From assembly GCA_910585265.1 (NCBI GenBank), contig CAJUCA010000016.1, positions 1 through 56,770 on the forward strand: 56,770 nt of DNA, read 5' to 3'. The position numbers were made by a program, and so were the translations under genes. The DNA comes from an uncultured Oscillospiraceae bacterium. Its GTDB lineage: Bacteria > Bacillota > Clostridia > Oscillospirales > Oscillospiraceae. Shown piece by piece: positions 24,200 to 32,678 of the stretch; position 1 is the stretch's first letter; every line of letters begins with the position of its first letter. A model generated the notes under the pieces. The model did not search any database. It saw nothing but the letters and a program-made list of their open reading frames with translations, and was not told the origin of the DNA.

Positions 24200-24535
24200 T
24201 CACGCCTCCAGGAGACGGCCCAGCCGGACGGCGCAGTCAAACACGGAAAGCCCCGTGCCCAGCAGGGTGATCCCCTGGGCTTTCGCCCGGTCCAGCAGGG
24301 GCGGGTCGGGCACCACGCCCTCCGCCAGCACCACGCAGGCGGTATCCGCCAGGGCGGCCACCGCCGCCACGTTCACATTGCTCATGATGGTGAGCCACGC
24401 GCCCCCGGCGGGGGCACGGCCCATCACCCAGCTCAGCAGGTCGCCGCAGTAGCCCCCCTCCACCGGGCGATCGGGGTCGTCCAGGTGAAATACGGTGAGG
24501 GGGATGGAGTCGATCAAGCCCTGTACTGTTATCAT
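24200..24535 (-). CDS. DRTGG-domain protein (second copy)
   Basis: A 111-aa protein with the DRTGG-like alpha/beta fold (TVQGLIDSIPLTVFHLDD, GCGDLLSWVMG-type stretch, LTIMSNVNVAAVAALADTACVVLAEG). Without the kinase or CBS domains often fused to DRTGG it is a stand-alone ligand-binding module. A related protein (26372-26710) opens the same locus, so it is probably a paralogue pair acting with the HATPase and sensory hydrogenase. Confidence 0.8.
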   Translation of the reverse strand: MITVQGLIDSIPLTVFHLDDPDRPVEGGYCGDLLSWVMGRAPAGGAWLTIMSNVNVAAVAALADTACVVLAEGVVPDPPLLDRAKAQGITLLGTGLSVFDCAVRLGRLLEA

Positions 24536-24550
24536 GGAATCACCAGCCTT

Positions 24551-25891
24551 TCATCGGTCGTCCAGCAGCGGGGGCAGGCCGCCGCAGGCGTCCTCCTGGC
24601 GGCGGCGGAAGGGGGCGGGGAGATACCCGTCCGCGTCCGTCTTGCCCGCCATGTGCTGCATCCGCTCCCGCACCTTGAAGATGCAGTCGTCCTCGCTGGC
24701 CCGGCCCATCACCACGTCCTCGGCGAAGGCCCGGCAGGAGGGGGCACCGCAGGAGCCGCACCGCAGGCCGGGGAGCTGCTCCTCCAGCTTCTGGATGGCC
24801 CGCATCTTCTCCATGGCCCGGCGGCGGTTGGAGTCCAGCTGGAAGGTGGGCAGGAACTCCGGCTTCTTGGTGTAGTCCAGAATGTCGCTGACTTCCTCCC
24901 GGTCTGCCGTCCGGGGCCGGACGGGGGAGAGGTTGGTCATCAGGCCCTTCAGCCGCATCTTGGCGGTGAAGGGGTTCTCCACCGTGAGACAGCCCCCCAG
25001 GCACCCTTGGGTGCAGGCCCGCAACTCGATGAAATCCGCCTCGGGCATACGGCCGTCCTCGATCTCCTCAAGTATGCGGATCACGTTGTTGATGCCGTCC
25101 ACGGCGATGTAGTTCTTGTCCCGGCGGGACAGGGCCTCGCCCCCGGCAAAGGCCCAGCTCACCCCGGCGGCCCCCGCCGCCATGGGCTTCAGATTGTCCA
25201 GATCCAGCTGGCGCATGGGGTCCAGCAGGGCCAGGTAGATATCCTTGATGGCGAAGGCCCCGTCCACCACCTGCCGCTTCAGCCCCTCCGGGGCCGCGGC
25301 GGCGGTGACCTGGGAGGTGCAGGGGACGATGGTGAACACGCCGATCTCCTCCGGGGACAGCCCGGTGGACTCCGCCGCCCTCCGGCGGGCCAGGACGGCG
25401 GCCAGCTCCAGGGGGGTGATCACCGGGGCGATGTGGCCCAGCAGGTCGGGGAAGCGGATGCAGATCAGCCGCACCACGGCGGGGCAGGCGGGGGAGATCT
25501 CGGGCTTCAGGGTGCCGTCCCCGGTGCGGTGGTCCAGGCAGTCCGCCAGCAGCTCCGCGGCGGCGGCGGACTCGAACACGTCGTCAAAGCCGATGGACAG
25601 CAGGCCGTTGAGCACGATATTGATATCGTCCAGGTGGTGGAACTGCCCGTATAGGGCGGGGTCGGGGACGGCGATGTTATACTGGAAGCGTTTCAGCATA
25701 TAGAAATCGCTGCCGGTGGACTGCACCGCCTGGTGGGGGCACACCTGGACGCAGGTGCCGCAGTCGATGCAGCGGTTGGGCAGGATGGTGGCCTTGCCGC
25801 TGCGCACCCGGATGGCTTCCGTGGGGCAGCTCTTGATGCAGGTGGTGCAGCCCCGGCATTTTTTCAGGTTGAGGGAGACAGAGTGGCGCAC
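24551..25891 (-). CDS. sensory-type [FeFe] hydrogenase-like protein
   Basis: A 446-aa protein: two N-terminal [4Fe-4S] clusters (Cys 12, 15, 18, 22 and 41, 44, 47, 51), an H-cluster-like domain, and a C-terminal [4Fe-4S] module (Cys 378, 381, 386, 403; RCGSCGAPSC). The H-cluster motifs are degenerate compared with hndD: SPACPAV for L1, VPCTSQV for L2 (no Lys or Glu after it), RACTQGCLGG for L3, but all four ligand-type Cys remain (136, 191, 293, 297). This fits the sensor-type (group C) hydrogenases, which signal redox or H2 state. The start is GTG at 25891 after AAGGAGGTAACCGGC. Confidence 0.87.
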   Translation of the reverse strand: MRHSVSLNLKKCRGCTTCIKSCPTEAIRVRSGKATILPNRCIDCGTCVQVCPHQAVQSTGSDFYMLKRFQYNIAVPDPALYGQFHHLDDINIVLNGLLSIGFDDVFESAAAAELLADCLDHRTGDGTLKPEISPACPAVVRLICIRFPDLLGHIAPVITPLELAAVLARRRAAESTGLSPEEIGVFTIVPCTSQVTAAAAPEGLKRQVVDGAFAIKDIYLALLDPMRQLDLDNLKPMAAGAAGVSWAFAGGEALSRRDKNYIAVDGINNVIRILEEIEDGRMPEADFIELRACTQGCLGGCLTVENPFTAKMRLKGLMTNLSPVRPRTADREEVSDILDYTKKPEFLPTFQLDSNRRRAMEKMRAIQKLEEQLPGLRCGSCGAPSCRAFAEDVVMGRASEDDCIFKVRERMQHMAGKTDADGYLPAPFRRRQEDACGGLPPLLDDR

Positions 25892-25940
25892 GCCGGTTAC
25901 CTCCTTCGGGTTTGATGCAAAGCGCGGCTTGCGGTGCGCC

Positions 25941-26366
25941 TCACTCGATGTGCACCACCATGGTGACGGTGGTGCCCACGCCGACGGTGGACTCCACCGT
26001 CATCTCGTCGCTGTACTTTTTCATGTTGGGCAGGCCCATGCCCGCCCCGAAGCCCAGATCCCGCACCGAGTCGGCGGCGGTGGTAAAGCCCGCCTGCATG
26101 GCCTTGCCGATGTCGGGTATGCCGGGGCCGGTGTCGGTCAGGGTGATGGTGATGTCGTCCAGGCCCACGTCCACCCGGGCGGTGCCACCGTTGGCGTGTA
26201 TGACCATATTGATCTCGCCCTCGTACATACACACGGACACCCGGCGGATCACGCTGGGGTCCAGCCCCAGCTTCCGCAGGGCCTGCTTCACGCCGGAGGA
26301 CGCCTCCCCCGCGTGGGTGAGGTCGCCCCCCTCCACCTGGTAGGACAGGGTAATGCAGTCGTCCAT
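25941..26366 (-). CDS. anti-sigma-factor-like HATPase
   Basis: A 141-aa serine-kinase-like ATPase (SpoIIAB/RsbW superfamily). N-box: MYEGEINMVIHANGG, G1: LTDTGPGIPD, G2: GFGAGMGLPNMKKYSD. ATG 26366 was chosen for the GGGAG before it; a GTG at 26375 overlaps the previous stop. Proteins of this group sit next to sensory hydrogenases in many Clostridia and may transmit the signal by phosphorylation; the target is unknown. Confidence 0.87.
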   Translation of the reverse strand: MDDCITLSYQVEGGDLTHAGEASSGVKQALRKLGLDPSVIRRVSVCMYEGEINMVIHANGGTARVDVGLDDITITLTDTGPGIPDIGKAMQAGFTTAADSVRDLGFGAGMGLPNMKKYSDEMTVESTVGVGTTVTMVVHIE

Positions 26367-26371
26367 GGCAC

Positions 26372-26710
26372 TCACTCCCTCAGCCCGTTGAGGTACAAAA
26401 GGCCGCAGGCGTTATACATCCGCTCCTTGGTGGCCATCACCACCAGCTGCCGATCCTGGGCCAGATCCAGAATGGCCTGGTCGGGCTGCTTGCCCCGGAC
26501 AAAGACGATGCACTTCATGTCCATCATCTCGGCGGTGCGCACCACCTGGGGGTTCACCAGCCCCGTCAGCAGCAGGGCCTGGTTTTTCACGTAGGCCAGC
26601 ACGTCGCTCATAAAATCGCTGCCGCAGGCGGAGCGGACCTCGGTGTCCAGCAGCTCCTGGCCGCACAGCACCTCGGCGTGCAGAATGTCGCGGACTTCTT
26701 GTAACGTCAT
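26372..26710 (-). CDS. DRTGG-domain protein, first gene of the hydrogenase locus
   Basis: A 112-aa DRTGG-domain protein (LQEVRDILHAEVLCGQEL, RSACGSDFMSDVLAYVKNQALLLTGLVN). It is preceded by GAGGAGGTATCTTTAGA and a sigma-A promoter 36 bp upstream of the start, so it begins the transcript. It precedes the HATPase gene with overlapping stop and start signals. The DRTGG module binds an unknown ligand, nucleotide-like by analogy. Confidence 0.83.
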   Translation of the reverse strand: MTLQEVRDILHAEVLCGQELLDTEVRSACGSDFMSDVLAYVKNQALLLTGLVNPQVVRTAEMMDMKCIVFVRGKQPDQAILDLAQDRQLVVMATKERMYNACGLLYLNGLRE

Positions 26711-26745
26711 TCTAAAGATACCTCCTCATTCCCAAAGTCCCTACC

Positions 26746-26774
26746 AGCATACCATAAAATTCAACAAAAGCCAA
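26746..26774 (-). promoter_or_regulatory. promoter of the hydrogenase regulatory operon
   Basis: Minus strand: TTGGCT (26774-26769), 17-bp spacer, TATGCT (26751-26746), in an AT-rich gap just before the first DRTGG gene. Confidence 0.65.
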
Positions 26775-26815
26775 TAGAAAAAATTGAAAATTCTTGTGAA
26801 AGCTGCGGACGATGG

Positions 26816-26859
26816 GCAAAAACCGTCCCCGGCTCCAGATTCTGGAGCCGGGGACGGTT
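26816..26859 (-). terminator. terminator of the SLH gene
   Basis: 19-bp arms AACCGTCCCCGGCTCCAGA (26821-26839) and TCTGGAGCCGGGGACGGTT (26841-26859) with only one base between. On the minus strand a U-run (GGTTTTTGCCC) follows. Nearly the same stem ends the MATE gene at 28033-28065. Confidence 0.85.
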
Positions 26860-26879
26860 CATTTGCCATCGGGAACTGC

Positions 26880-27926
26880 TCAAAGGTGCTGACGGGCTTC
26901 CGGCTGAAGCACCCGGGACAAAATAGTCGCCGCCTGTGCGCGGGTCAGCTCGCCGTCGCCGTGGAAGCGTCCGGTCTTGTCCACCCCAACCAGGATACCG
27001 GCCCCGTAGAGCCGGAGGATGGCCCTCGTGCCGTACCTATCTCCCAAGTCAGGGATGTTAGAGGTATCGTTGATGACCTCCAGCTCATCCGCCACAGCCC
27101 CGTCGATCAGGTAGGCGAACATAGCGCGGGTTGCGCGCTCCTTGGGGAAGGTGCTCAAGGCGTCACTGCTGCTGAAGCTGCCGTCCGGGTTGGGATGGGA
27201 GGAGCCGATAAGCTCGCACATATCCGCCACCGCGTTGTAACCGTAATACTGGAGCCAGAAGGCGGCGGGATACCACCACTCGTTCACACACTTGGCGGCG
27301 TTGTAATCGGGGTTTACCGCATAATACATCCCGTGGAAGATGCTGTCGATCTTCTCCTCAAATAAATAGCCCGTACCCAAAGCACCATAGCTCATGTGGC
27401 CCCCGGCAAAGGCGTAGCTTTTCCATGTACCCTGGAAGGATTTGATCGGGGAGAAGCCCTCCAGCCCCAGCTCCATGGTGCAGCTCTTGGGCAGGGTGGT
27501 GTCGTCCCGTTTGCCGGTCAGAGCGACATATTCTTCATTAAAGCTCGCCGGGCCGTTGTCCTGGTTAAATTCGGCAAACAGCTTCCCGTTTTCATCGTAA
27601 AAACGGGCGTAGGACTTGGTCAGGTCGGGCAGCTCAGGCAGGGCACCATCCCCTCCGTGGGTCAGGCTGCAAAGCCGTCCTGCCAGCGCGACCGCCTCGG
27701 CCACGGTCAGCTTTCCGTTGGGGTCGAATGTGGTGGCTGTCTTTCCGGTGAACAGCTCCTTCTCATAGCAGTACAGGATATCATCATAAGCCCAATGGTT
27801 CTCCGCCACATCGGTAAAGGGCAGGGTTCCTTCCGTTTGGGCAGGCGGGGTATCGGCGAGAGCGGGCACGCACAGCGTGAAAGTCATTGCCAGAGCCAGG
27901 AGGACAGGCAGACATCTTTTTTTCAT
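26880..27926 (-). CDS. S-layer homology domain protein, secreted
   Basis: A 348-aa exported protein: Sec signal peptide MKKRCLPVLLALAMTFTLC, cleavage near ALA-DT (residues 22-24). An SLH domain follows at about 38-90 (TDVAENHWAYDDILYCYEK, FDPNGKLTVAEAVALAGRL), then a middle region of about 150 residues without a recognised fold, and two C-terminal SLH repeats (ALSTFPKERATRAMFAYLID; LYGAGILVGVDKTGRFHGDG). SLH domains hold proteins to cell-wall polymers. Start 27926 is set by AAAGGAGCAAACGCT and the signal peptide. Confidence 0.9.
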   Translation of the reverse strand: MKKRCLPVLLALAMTFTLCVPALADTPPAQTEGTLPFTDVAENHWAYDDILYCYEKELFTGKTATTFDPNGKLTVAEAVALAGRLCSLTHGGDGALPELPDLTKSYARFYDENGKLFAEFNQDNGPASFNEEYVALTGKRDDTTLPKSCTMELGLEGFSPIKSFQGTWKSYAFAGGHMSYGALGTGYLFEEKIDSIFHGMYYAVNPDYNAAKCVNEWWYPAAFWLQYYGYNAVADMCELIGSSHPNPDGSFSSSDALSTFPKERATRAMFAYLIDGAVADELEVINDTSNIPDLGDRYGTRAILRLYGAGILVGVDKTGRFHGDGELTRAQAATILSRVLQPEARQHL

Positions 27927-27988
27927 AGCGTTTGCTCCTTTCTTATGTCTTGTGATTTTTCCCAACAAAAATTGTCTTGCTATGGAAA

Positions 27989-28017
27989 AGTATAGCAAAT
28001 TGATGAAGGAAAGTCAA
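27989..28017 (-). promoter_or_regulatory. promoter of the SLH gene with overlapping palindrome
   Basis: Minus strand: TTGACT (28017-28012), 17-bp spacer, TATACT (27994-27989). The -10 lies in an inverted repeat TTGCTAT...ATAGCAA (27977-27998), a possible operator. Confidence 0.6.
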
Positions 28018-28027
28018 GGGAAGGGTA

Positions 28028-28065
28028 AAAATCGTCCCCGGATCCAGAATCTGGAGCCGGGGACG
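28028..28065 (-). terminator. terminator of the second MATE gene
   Basis: CGTCCCCGGATCCAGA (28033-28048) with TCTGGAGCCGGGGACG (28050-28065), one mismatch, U-run on the minus strand. Same stem sequence as the SLH terminator 1.2 kb away. Confidence 0.82.
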
Positions 28066-28071
28066 CAGGGC

Positions 28072-29421
28072 TTAGGGTTCGGAGGGTGTCTCAGGCCAGA
28101 CGAACAGCCGCTTCTGCCGGACCAGGTAATAGCCCAGCCCCGCCAAATCCGCCAACGCCCAGCCGATAGGCACCGACCACCAGATGCCCGACACCCCCAA
28201 GGCGGGGACGGCGGACAGCAGGTGGGCCAGGGCCACCCGGGTGCCCAAGGAGATCACCGTCAGCACCACCGACATACCGGGCCGGCCCAGGGCCCGGTAC
28301 AGCCCGTACAGCAGGAACAGGCAGCCGATGCCGCAGTAGAACGCGCCCTCGACGCGCAGGTAGCGCACCCCCTCGGCCACCGTCTCCAGATCCCCCGGCT
28401 CGGTGAACAGGCCCATGAGGGGGGCGGCGAAGGCGAACACCAGGGCGGACACCAGGGCGCAGAATACAAAGGAGGCAATGACCGCCCCCTTCAGCCCCGC
28501 CCGGATCCGATCCTCCTTTTTGGCCCCGTAGTTCTGGGCGATGAAGGTAGAGAAGGCGTTGCCGAAGTCCTGCACGGGCATATAGGCGAAGGAGTCGATC
28601 TTCACCGCCGCGGCGAAGGCGGCCATCACCGTGGGGCCGAAGCTGTTCACCAGCCCCTGCACCAGGAGAATGCCCAGGTTCATCACCGACTGCTGGACGC
28701 AGGTGAGGACGGAGAAGCCGGCGATCTCCCGCACCCGGCGGGGGCGCAGGGCGAAGGGGCCCCGCAGCTCCGGACAGCGGACGAGGGCATAGGCGGCGAT
28801 GCCCAGGCCGGAGGCGTACTGGGCGATGACGGTGGCCTCCGCCGCCCCTGCCGCGCCCCGGTCCAGCCCCAGCACGAACCAGAGGTCCAGGGCGATGTTC
28901 AGCGCGGCGGACACCGCCAGAAAGACCAGGGGGATCATGGAATTGCCCACCGCCCGCAGGAAGGAGGCGAAGTAATTGTAAAGGAAGGTGGCGGCGATGC
29001 CGCAGAAAATGACGGAGAGGTATTCCCGCATCATGGGCCACACCGCCTCCGGCACCTGGAGGAACACCTCGATCCAGTCCGGGCACAGGAAGGCGGCGGC
29101 GTTGAGGACGGCTGTCAGGGCGGCGATGAGGACGAAGGCGGCGTGGGCCCCCTCCCGCAGGCCGTCCCGGTCCCGCTGGCCGAAGCGGATGGAGAACACC
29201 GCCCCGCTGCCCATGCACAGGCCCAGCAGGATGGAGGTGAGGAAGGTCATGAGGGTGAAGGAGGAGCCCACCGCCGCCAAGGCGTTCTTGCCCAGATACC
29301 GGCCCACAATCAGGGTATCCGCGATATTATAGCACTGCTGGAGCAGGTCGCCCAGGATCATGGGGACGGCGAAGCGCAGCATGGAGCCCATCACCGGACC
29401 CTGGGTGAGATCCCGGTTCAT
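28072..29421 (-). CDS. MATE family efflux transporter
   Basis: A 449-aa MATE-type transporter with about twelve helices: LTQGPVMGSMLRFAVPMILG at the start, the Gln/Asn pair in DLLQQCYNIADTLIVGRYLG, and the second-repeat start REIAGFSVLTCVQQSVMNLG. Paralogous to the MATE gene at 13422-14804 but clearly different. The ATG follows AAAGGGAGGGAATGCC. Element D lies 24 bp upstream. Confidence 0.92.
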   Translation of the reverse strand: MNRDLTQGPVMGSMLRFAVPMILGDLLQQCYNIADTLIVGRYLGKNALAAVGSSFTLMTFLTSILLGLCMGSGAVFSIRFGQRDRDGLREGAHAAFVLIAALTAVLNAAAFLCPDWIEVFLQVPEAVWPMMREYLSVIFCGIAATFLYNYFASFLRAVGNSMIPLVFLAVSAALNIALDLWFVLGLDRGAAGAAEATVIAQYASGLGIAAYALVRCPELRGPFALRPRRVREIAGFSVLTCVQQSVMNLGILLVQGLVNSFGPTVMAAFAAAVKIDSFAYMPVQDFGNAFSTFIAQNYGAKKEDRIRAGLKGAVIASFVFCALVSALVFAFAAPLMGLFTEPGDLETVAEGVRYLRVEGAFYCGIGCLFLLYGLYRALGRPGMSVVLTVISLGTRVALAHLLSAVPALGVSGIWWSVPIGWALADLAGLGYYLVRQKRLFVWPETPSEP

Positions 29422-29444
29422 GGCATTCCCTCCCTTTCAAGCTG

Positions 29445-29510
29445 AGAACTTGTATTCACAGCGGAAAAAGACCCGTCCACACGGCGTTTGAGGTTGTGAA
29501 TACAGGTTCT
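29445..29510. repeat. palindromic element D (66-bp deletion form of type 2)
   Basis: Ends AGAACTTGTATTCACA and TGTGAATACAGGTTCT are those of element C. Read on the minus strand it follows the left half of element C almost exactly (to GTCTTTTTCCG) and then jumps to the right terminal repeat, so about 95 bp with the apex are missing. Confidence 0.8.
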
Positions 29511-29522
29511 GAGGCGGGGAGG

Positions 29523-30818
29523 TCAGCCCTCCCCGCCGGTGACGATCATATTGGGCCAGCGGTTTTCCATGTACCCATCGCCGTACTGGGTGTCCAGAAA
29601 CTCCTCGAAGGCGTTGGCGGGCTCGGGCTGGACGGCCCGGCTGCTGTAGCGCACCATGGCCGCGCTGGTGAGCATGGCGTTGCAGGCCATGACGGACACC
29701 ACGATCCAGGTGAGGATCTTCCCCGCCAGGGCGGGCAGGCCCTCGATGCCCTTGGACATGGGCGGGTAGATCACCTTGATCCACACCACCGCCAGCACGC
29801 CCCAGAAGAAGCAGAACAGCACATTGGTCCGCCCGCCGATGTTCAGCGGCATCTCGCTGTAGTCCCAGAACACGGTGCCGAACACCAGCTCGGTGAACAC
29901 GCTGCATAAGTACTCGTAGGCTCCGCCCACCACAAAGCCCGCCAGGAACACGTGGCGGTCGTTTTTCTCCGCCAGCCCCTGGAGGGCCACGGTGAGCACC
30001 ACCGCCCCCAAGCCCCAAACGAAGCTGAAGGGGCCGTAGAGCACGCTGGAGCGGTTCATCCACTGGCCGTTCACCAGGCCGCAGTAAAAGGTTTCGATGA
30101 TGTCGCCCAGCAGGGCGGAGATCAGGAACACCCAGACCAGCTTGTCCCAGCACAGGCCCTTGGCGAAGGTGTAGGTGCCCTCCCCCTTGCCGGGGCCTTC
30201 CTCCAGGCCGGGATAGGCCCTGCGCAGACGCTTCCAGACGGCGTTGTAGATCTGCCCTGCCAGCTTTTTCTGGCCGCTGTCCGCCTGCCGCTGGGCGTAC
30301 CACTGGGCGTCCCCGGTGCGGGTGGCGTAGAATACGGCGGCGAAATCCAGGCCGATGAGGACAAAGCAGACCACCACCACAGCCTGCCGGAGGAGCTCCG
30401 GGATCAGCAGCACCCCCGCCAGCAGTACCGGGTGGATGATCAGGTAGGCCAGGTAGTAGACCGCCGCCACCAGGGCGGAGGACAGCAGCCCCTTTCCCGT
30501 GCCGGACAGCAGGCGGCTGCGCTCCTGGTTCCACTGGATTTTGGGGCCAACCCGGCGGAAGAAGTGGTCGCCGATGCGCTCCACCACGGCGGACACCACC
30601 ATGGTGGCCAGAAAGGACAGAAGGTGCTGCCCCGCCAGGGTGGGGAGGAGGAGCATCAACAGCACAAAGGTGAAGCCGTAGGCCAGCACCAGCGGCAGGG
30701 CCACCACGCCCCGGTTGCAGAACCTCCGCCGGGTGACGGCATAATACCCCGCCTCCGCCGCCCACCCCAGGAAGGAGTAGATCAGCAGGAACAGGGCCAG
30801 ATCATAGAAGCTGTACAT
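29523..30818 (-). CDS. CmpB-like (putative ABC-transporter type IV) membrane protein, duplicated
   Basis: A 431-aa membrane protein made of two related halves. The N-terminal half has FLLIYSFLGWAAEAGYYAV then NRGVVALPLVLAYGF; the C-terminal half repeats the pattern with VWVFLISALLGDIIETFYCG then NRSSVLYGPFSFVWGLG. This is the PF06541-type family, named putative ABC-transporter type IV but without proven transport. Between the halves is a charged cytoplasmic stretch of about 90 residues. ATG 30818 is preferred for AAAGGTGGGG before it. Confidence 0.8.
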   Translation of the reverse strand: MYSFYDLALFLLIYSFLGWAAEAGYYAVTRRRFCNRGVVALPLVLAYGFTFVLLMLLLPTLAGQHLLSFLATMVVSAVVERIGDHFFRRVGPKIQWNQERSRLLSGTGKGLLSSALVAAVYYLAYLIIHPVLLAGVLLIPELLRQAVVVVCFVLIGLDFAAVFYATRTGDAQWYAQRQADSGQKKLAGQIYNAVWKRLRRAYPGLEEGPGKGEGTYTFAKGLCWDKLVWVFLISALLGDIIETFYCGLVNGQWMNRSSVLYGPFSFVWGLGAVVLTVALQGLAEKNDRHVFLAGFVVGGAYEYLCSVFTELVFGTVFWDYSEMPLNIGGRTNVLFCFFWGVLAVVWIKVIYPPMSKGIEGLPALAGKILTWIVVSVMACNAMLTSAAMVRYSSRAVQPEPANAFEEFLDTQYGDGYMENRWPNMIVTGGEG

Positions 30819-30854
30819 GGGCGGCCCCACCTTTCTCTGTGTTCTCTCTGTCAG

Positions 30855-31271
30855 TCACGCCCCCCGGATGCCGTGGGACTTCACCCGCAGGCGGTTCAAC
30901 GCCCGGGCCAGGGTGGCCTGGGCCACCTGATGCTCCTGGCGGCTCCTTTGCTGAAGCAGGGCCTCCCGGGCCTGATCCGCCTCCCGGCGGGCCCGCACCT
31001 CGTCGATCTCCTCGGGCCGCTCGGCGGAGTCCACCAGCACCAGAACCTCGTTTTTCTCCACCTTCACCATGCCGGGGGAGACGGCGGCCAGCTCCACCTC
31101 ACCGCCGGGGGCCTGCCAGCGCAGCGTGCCCGTCTGGACGGCGGCGATCATGGGGCTGTGGTGGGCGAGTATGCCCTGTTCCCCGTCGCTGGTGGGGATG
31201 GTGAGGCTGACGCAGGGGCCCTCGTAAAAGGTGCGGTCCGCCGCCAGAATGTGAACCTGAAAGGTGTCCAT
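30855..31271 (-). CDS. atpC: F-type ATP synthase epsilon subunit
   Basis: A 138-aa subunit: N-terminal beta-sandwich (FQVHILAADRTFYEGPC, LTIPTSDGEQGILAHHSPMIAAV) and a C-terminal helical hairpin (about 88-133) rich in Glu/Arg/Gln. It forms part of the central stalk and can inhibit ATP hydrolysis. The start overlaps the atpD stop by one base (TAATG). It is the last gene of the operon. Confidence 0.95.
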   Translation of the reverse strand: MDTFQVHILAADRTFYEGPCVSLTIPTSDGEQGILAHHSPMIAAVQTGTLRWQAPGGEVELAAVSPGMVKVEKNEVLVLVDSAERPEEIDEVRARREADQAREALLQQRSRQEHQVAQATLARALNRLRVKSHGIRGA

Positions 31272-32674
31272 TACAGCTCGTCCGCCTCCATTTTCCGCGC
31301 CTTCTCCACCACGTCCCGCCAGGAGCCTACATTATAGAAGGCCGCCTCCGGATACTGGTCCAGCTCGCCGTCCACGATGGCGGCGAAGCTCTCCAGGGTG
31401 TCCTTCAGGGGGACGTACACGCCGGGTATGCCGGTGAATTTCTCCGCCACGTGGGTGGGCTGGGCCAGGAACCGCTGAATCCGGCGGGCCCGGGCCACGG
31501 TATGGCGGTCCTCGTCGCTCAGCTCGTCCATGCCCAGGATGGCGATGATGTCCTGCAATTCGTTATATTTCTCCAAAATCTCCTGCACCCGTCGGGCCAC
31601 CCGGTAGTGCCGCTCGCCCACGATGTCCGCCTCCAGAATCCGGGAGGAGGACTCCAGCGGGTCCACCGCCGGGTAGATGCCCTGCTCGGAGATCTTCCGG
31701 CTGAGCACGGTGGTGGCGTCCAGGTGGGCGAAGGTGGTGGCGGTGGCGGGGTCGGTGAGATCGTCCGCCGGGACGTACACCGCCTGGACGGAGGTGACGG
31801 AACCCTTTTTGGTGGACGCGATCCGCTCCTGCAATTCGCCCATCTCGTTGGCCAGGGTGGGCTGGTAGCCCACGGCGGAGGGCATACGGCCCAGCAGGGT
31901 GGACACCTCGCTGCCCGCCTGGACGAAGCGGAAGATGTTGTCGATAAAGAGGAGCACGTCCTTGCGCTCCTTGTCCCGGAAGTGCTCCGCCATGGTCAGC
32001 CCCGACAGGGCCACCCGCATACGCACGCCGGGGGACTCGTTCATCTGGCCGAACACCAGGGCGGTCTTGTCGGACACGCCGCTTTCCCGCATCTCCCGCC
32101 ACAGGTCGTTGCCCTCCCGGGAGCGTTCCCCCACCCCGGTGAAGATGGAGTAGCCGCCGTGCTCCATGGCTACGTTGTGGATGAGCTCCTGGATGAGCAC
32201 GGTTTTGCCCACGCCCGCCCCGCCGAACAGGCCGATCTTGCCGCCCCGGGGGTAGGGCTCCAGCAGGTCGATGACCTTGATGCCCGTCTCCAGAATCTCC
32301 ACCGCGGGGCTTTGCTCCTCGAAAGAGGGGGGCTTGCGGTAGATGGACTGGGAGGGGGTGCCCTCCGGCACCGGGCCGCCGCCGTCGATGGGCTGGCCCA
32401 GCACGTTGAACATACGGCCCAGGGTGGCCGTCCCCACGGGTACCTCAATGGTGCGCCCCGGCACGTCCACCGCCAGCCCCCGGGCCAGCCCCTCGCTGGG
32501 GGAGAGCATGATGCAGCGCACCCTGCTCCCGCCCACGTGCTGGGCCACCTCCATCACCCGGTGCTCCCCGTTTTTTTCCACAGTCAGCATTTCCCGCAGG
32601 CGGGGCAGCTCCCCCTGGACGATCTCCACGTCCACCACGGGACCGGATATCTGCGCGATAATTCCCCGTTCCAT
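31271..32674 (-). CDS. atpD: F-type ATP synthase beta subunit
   Basis: A 467-aa catalytic subunit with Walker A GGAGVGKT, the GERSREGNDL loop, Walker B DVLLFIDNIFRF, and the family signature PAVDPLESSSR. Length and motifs are normal. Four bases after the atpG stop on the same strand. It carries the three catalytic sites that make ATP. Confidence 0.98.
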   Translation of the reverse strand: MERGIIAQISGPVVDVEIVQGELPRLREMLTVEKNGEHRVMEVAQHVGGSRVRCIMLSPSEGLARGLAVDVPGRTIEVPVGTATLGRMFNVLGQPIDGGGPVPEGTPSQSIYRKPPSFEEQSPAVEILETGIKVIDLLEPYPRGGKIGLFGGAGVGKTVLIQELIHNVAMEHGGYSIFTGVGERSREGNDLWREMRESGVSDKTALVFGQMNESPGVRMRVALSGLTMAEHFRDKERKDVLLFIDNIFRFVQAGSEVSTLLGRMPSAVGYQPTLANEMGELQERIASTKKGSVTSVQAVYVPADDLTDPATATTFAHLDATTVLSRKISEQGIYPAVDPLESSSRILEADIVGERHYRVARRVQEILEKYNELQDIIAILGMDELSDEDRHTVARARRIQRFLAQPTHVAEKFTGIPGVYVPLKDTLESFAAIVDGELDQYPEAAFYNVGSWRDVVEKARKMEADEL

Positions 32675-32678
32675 GATC

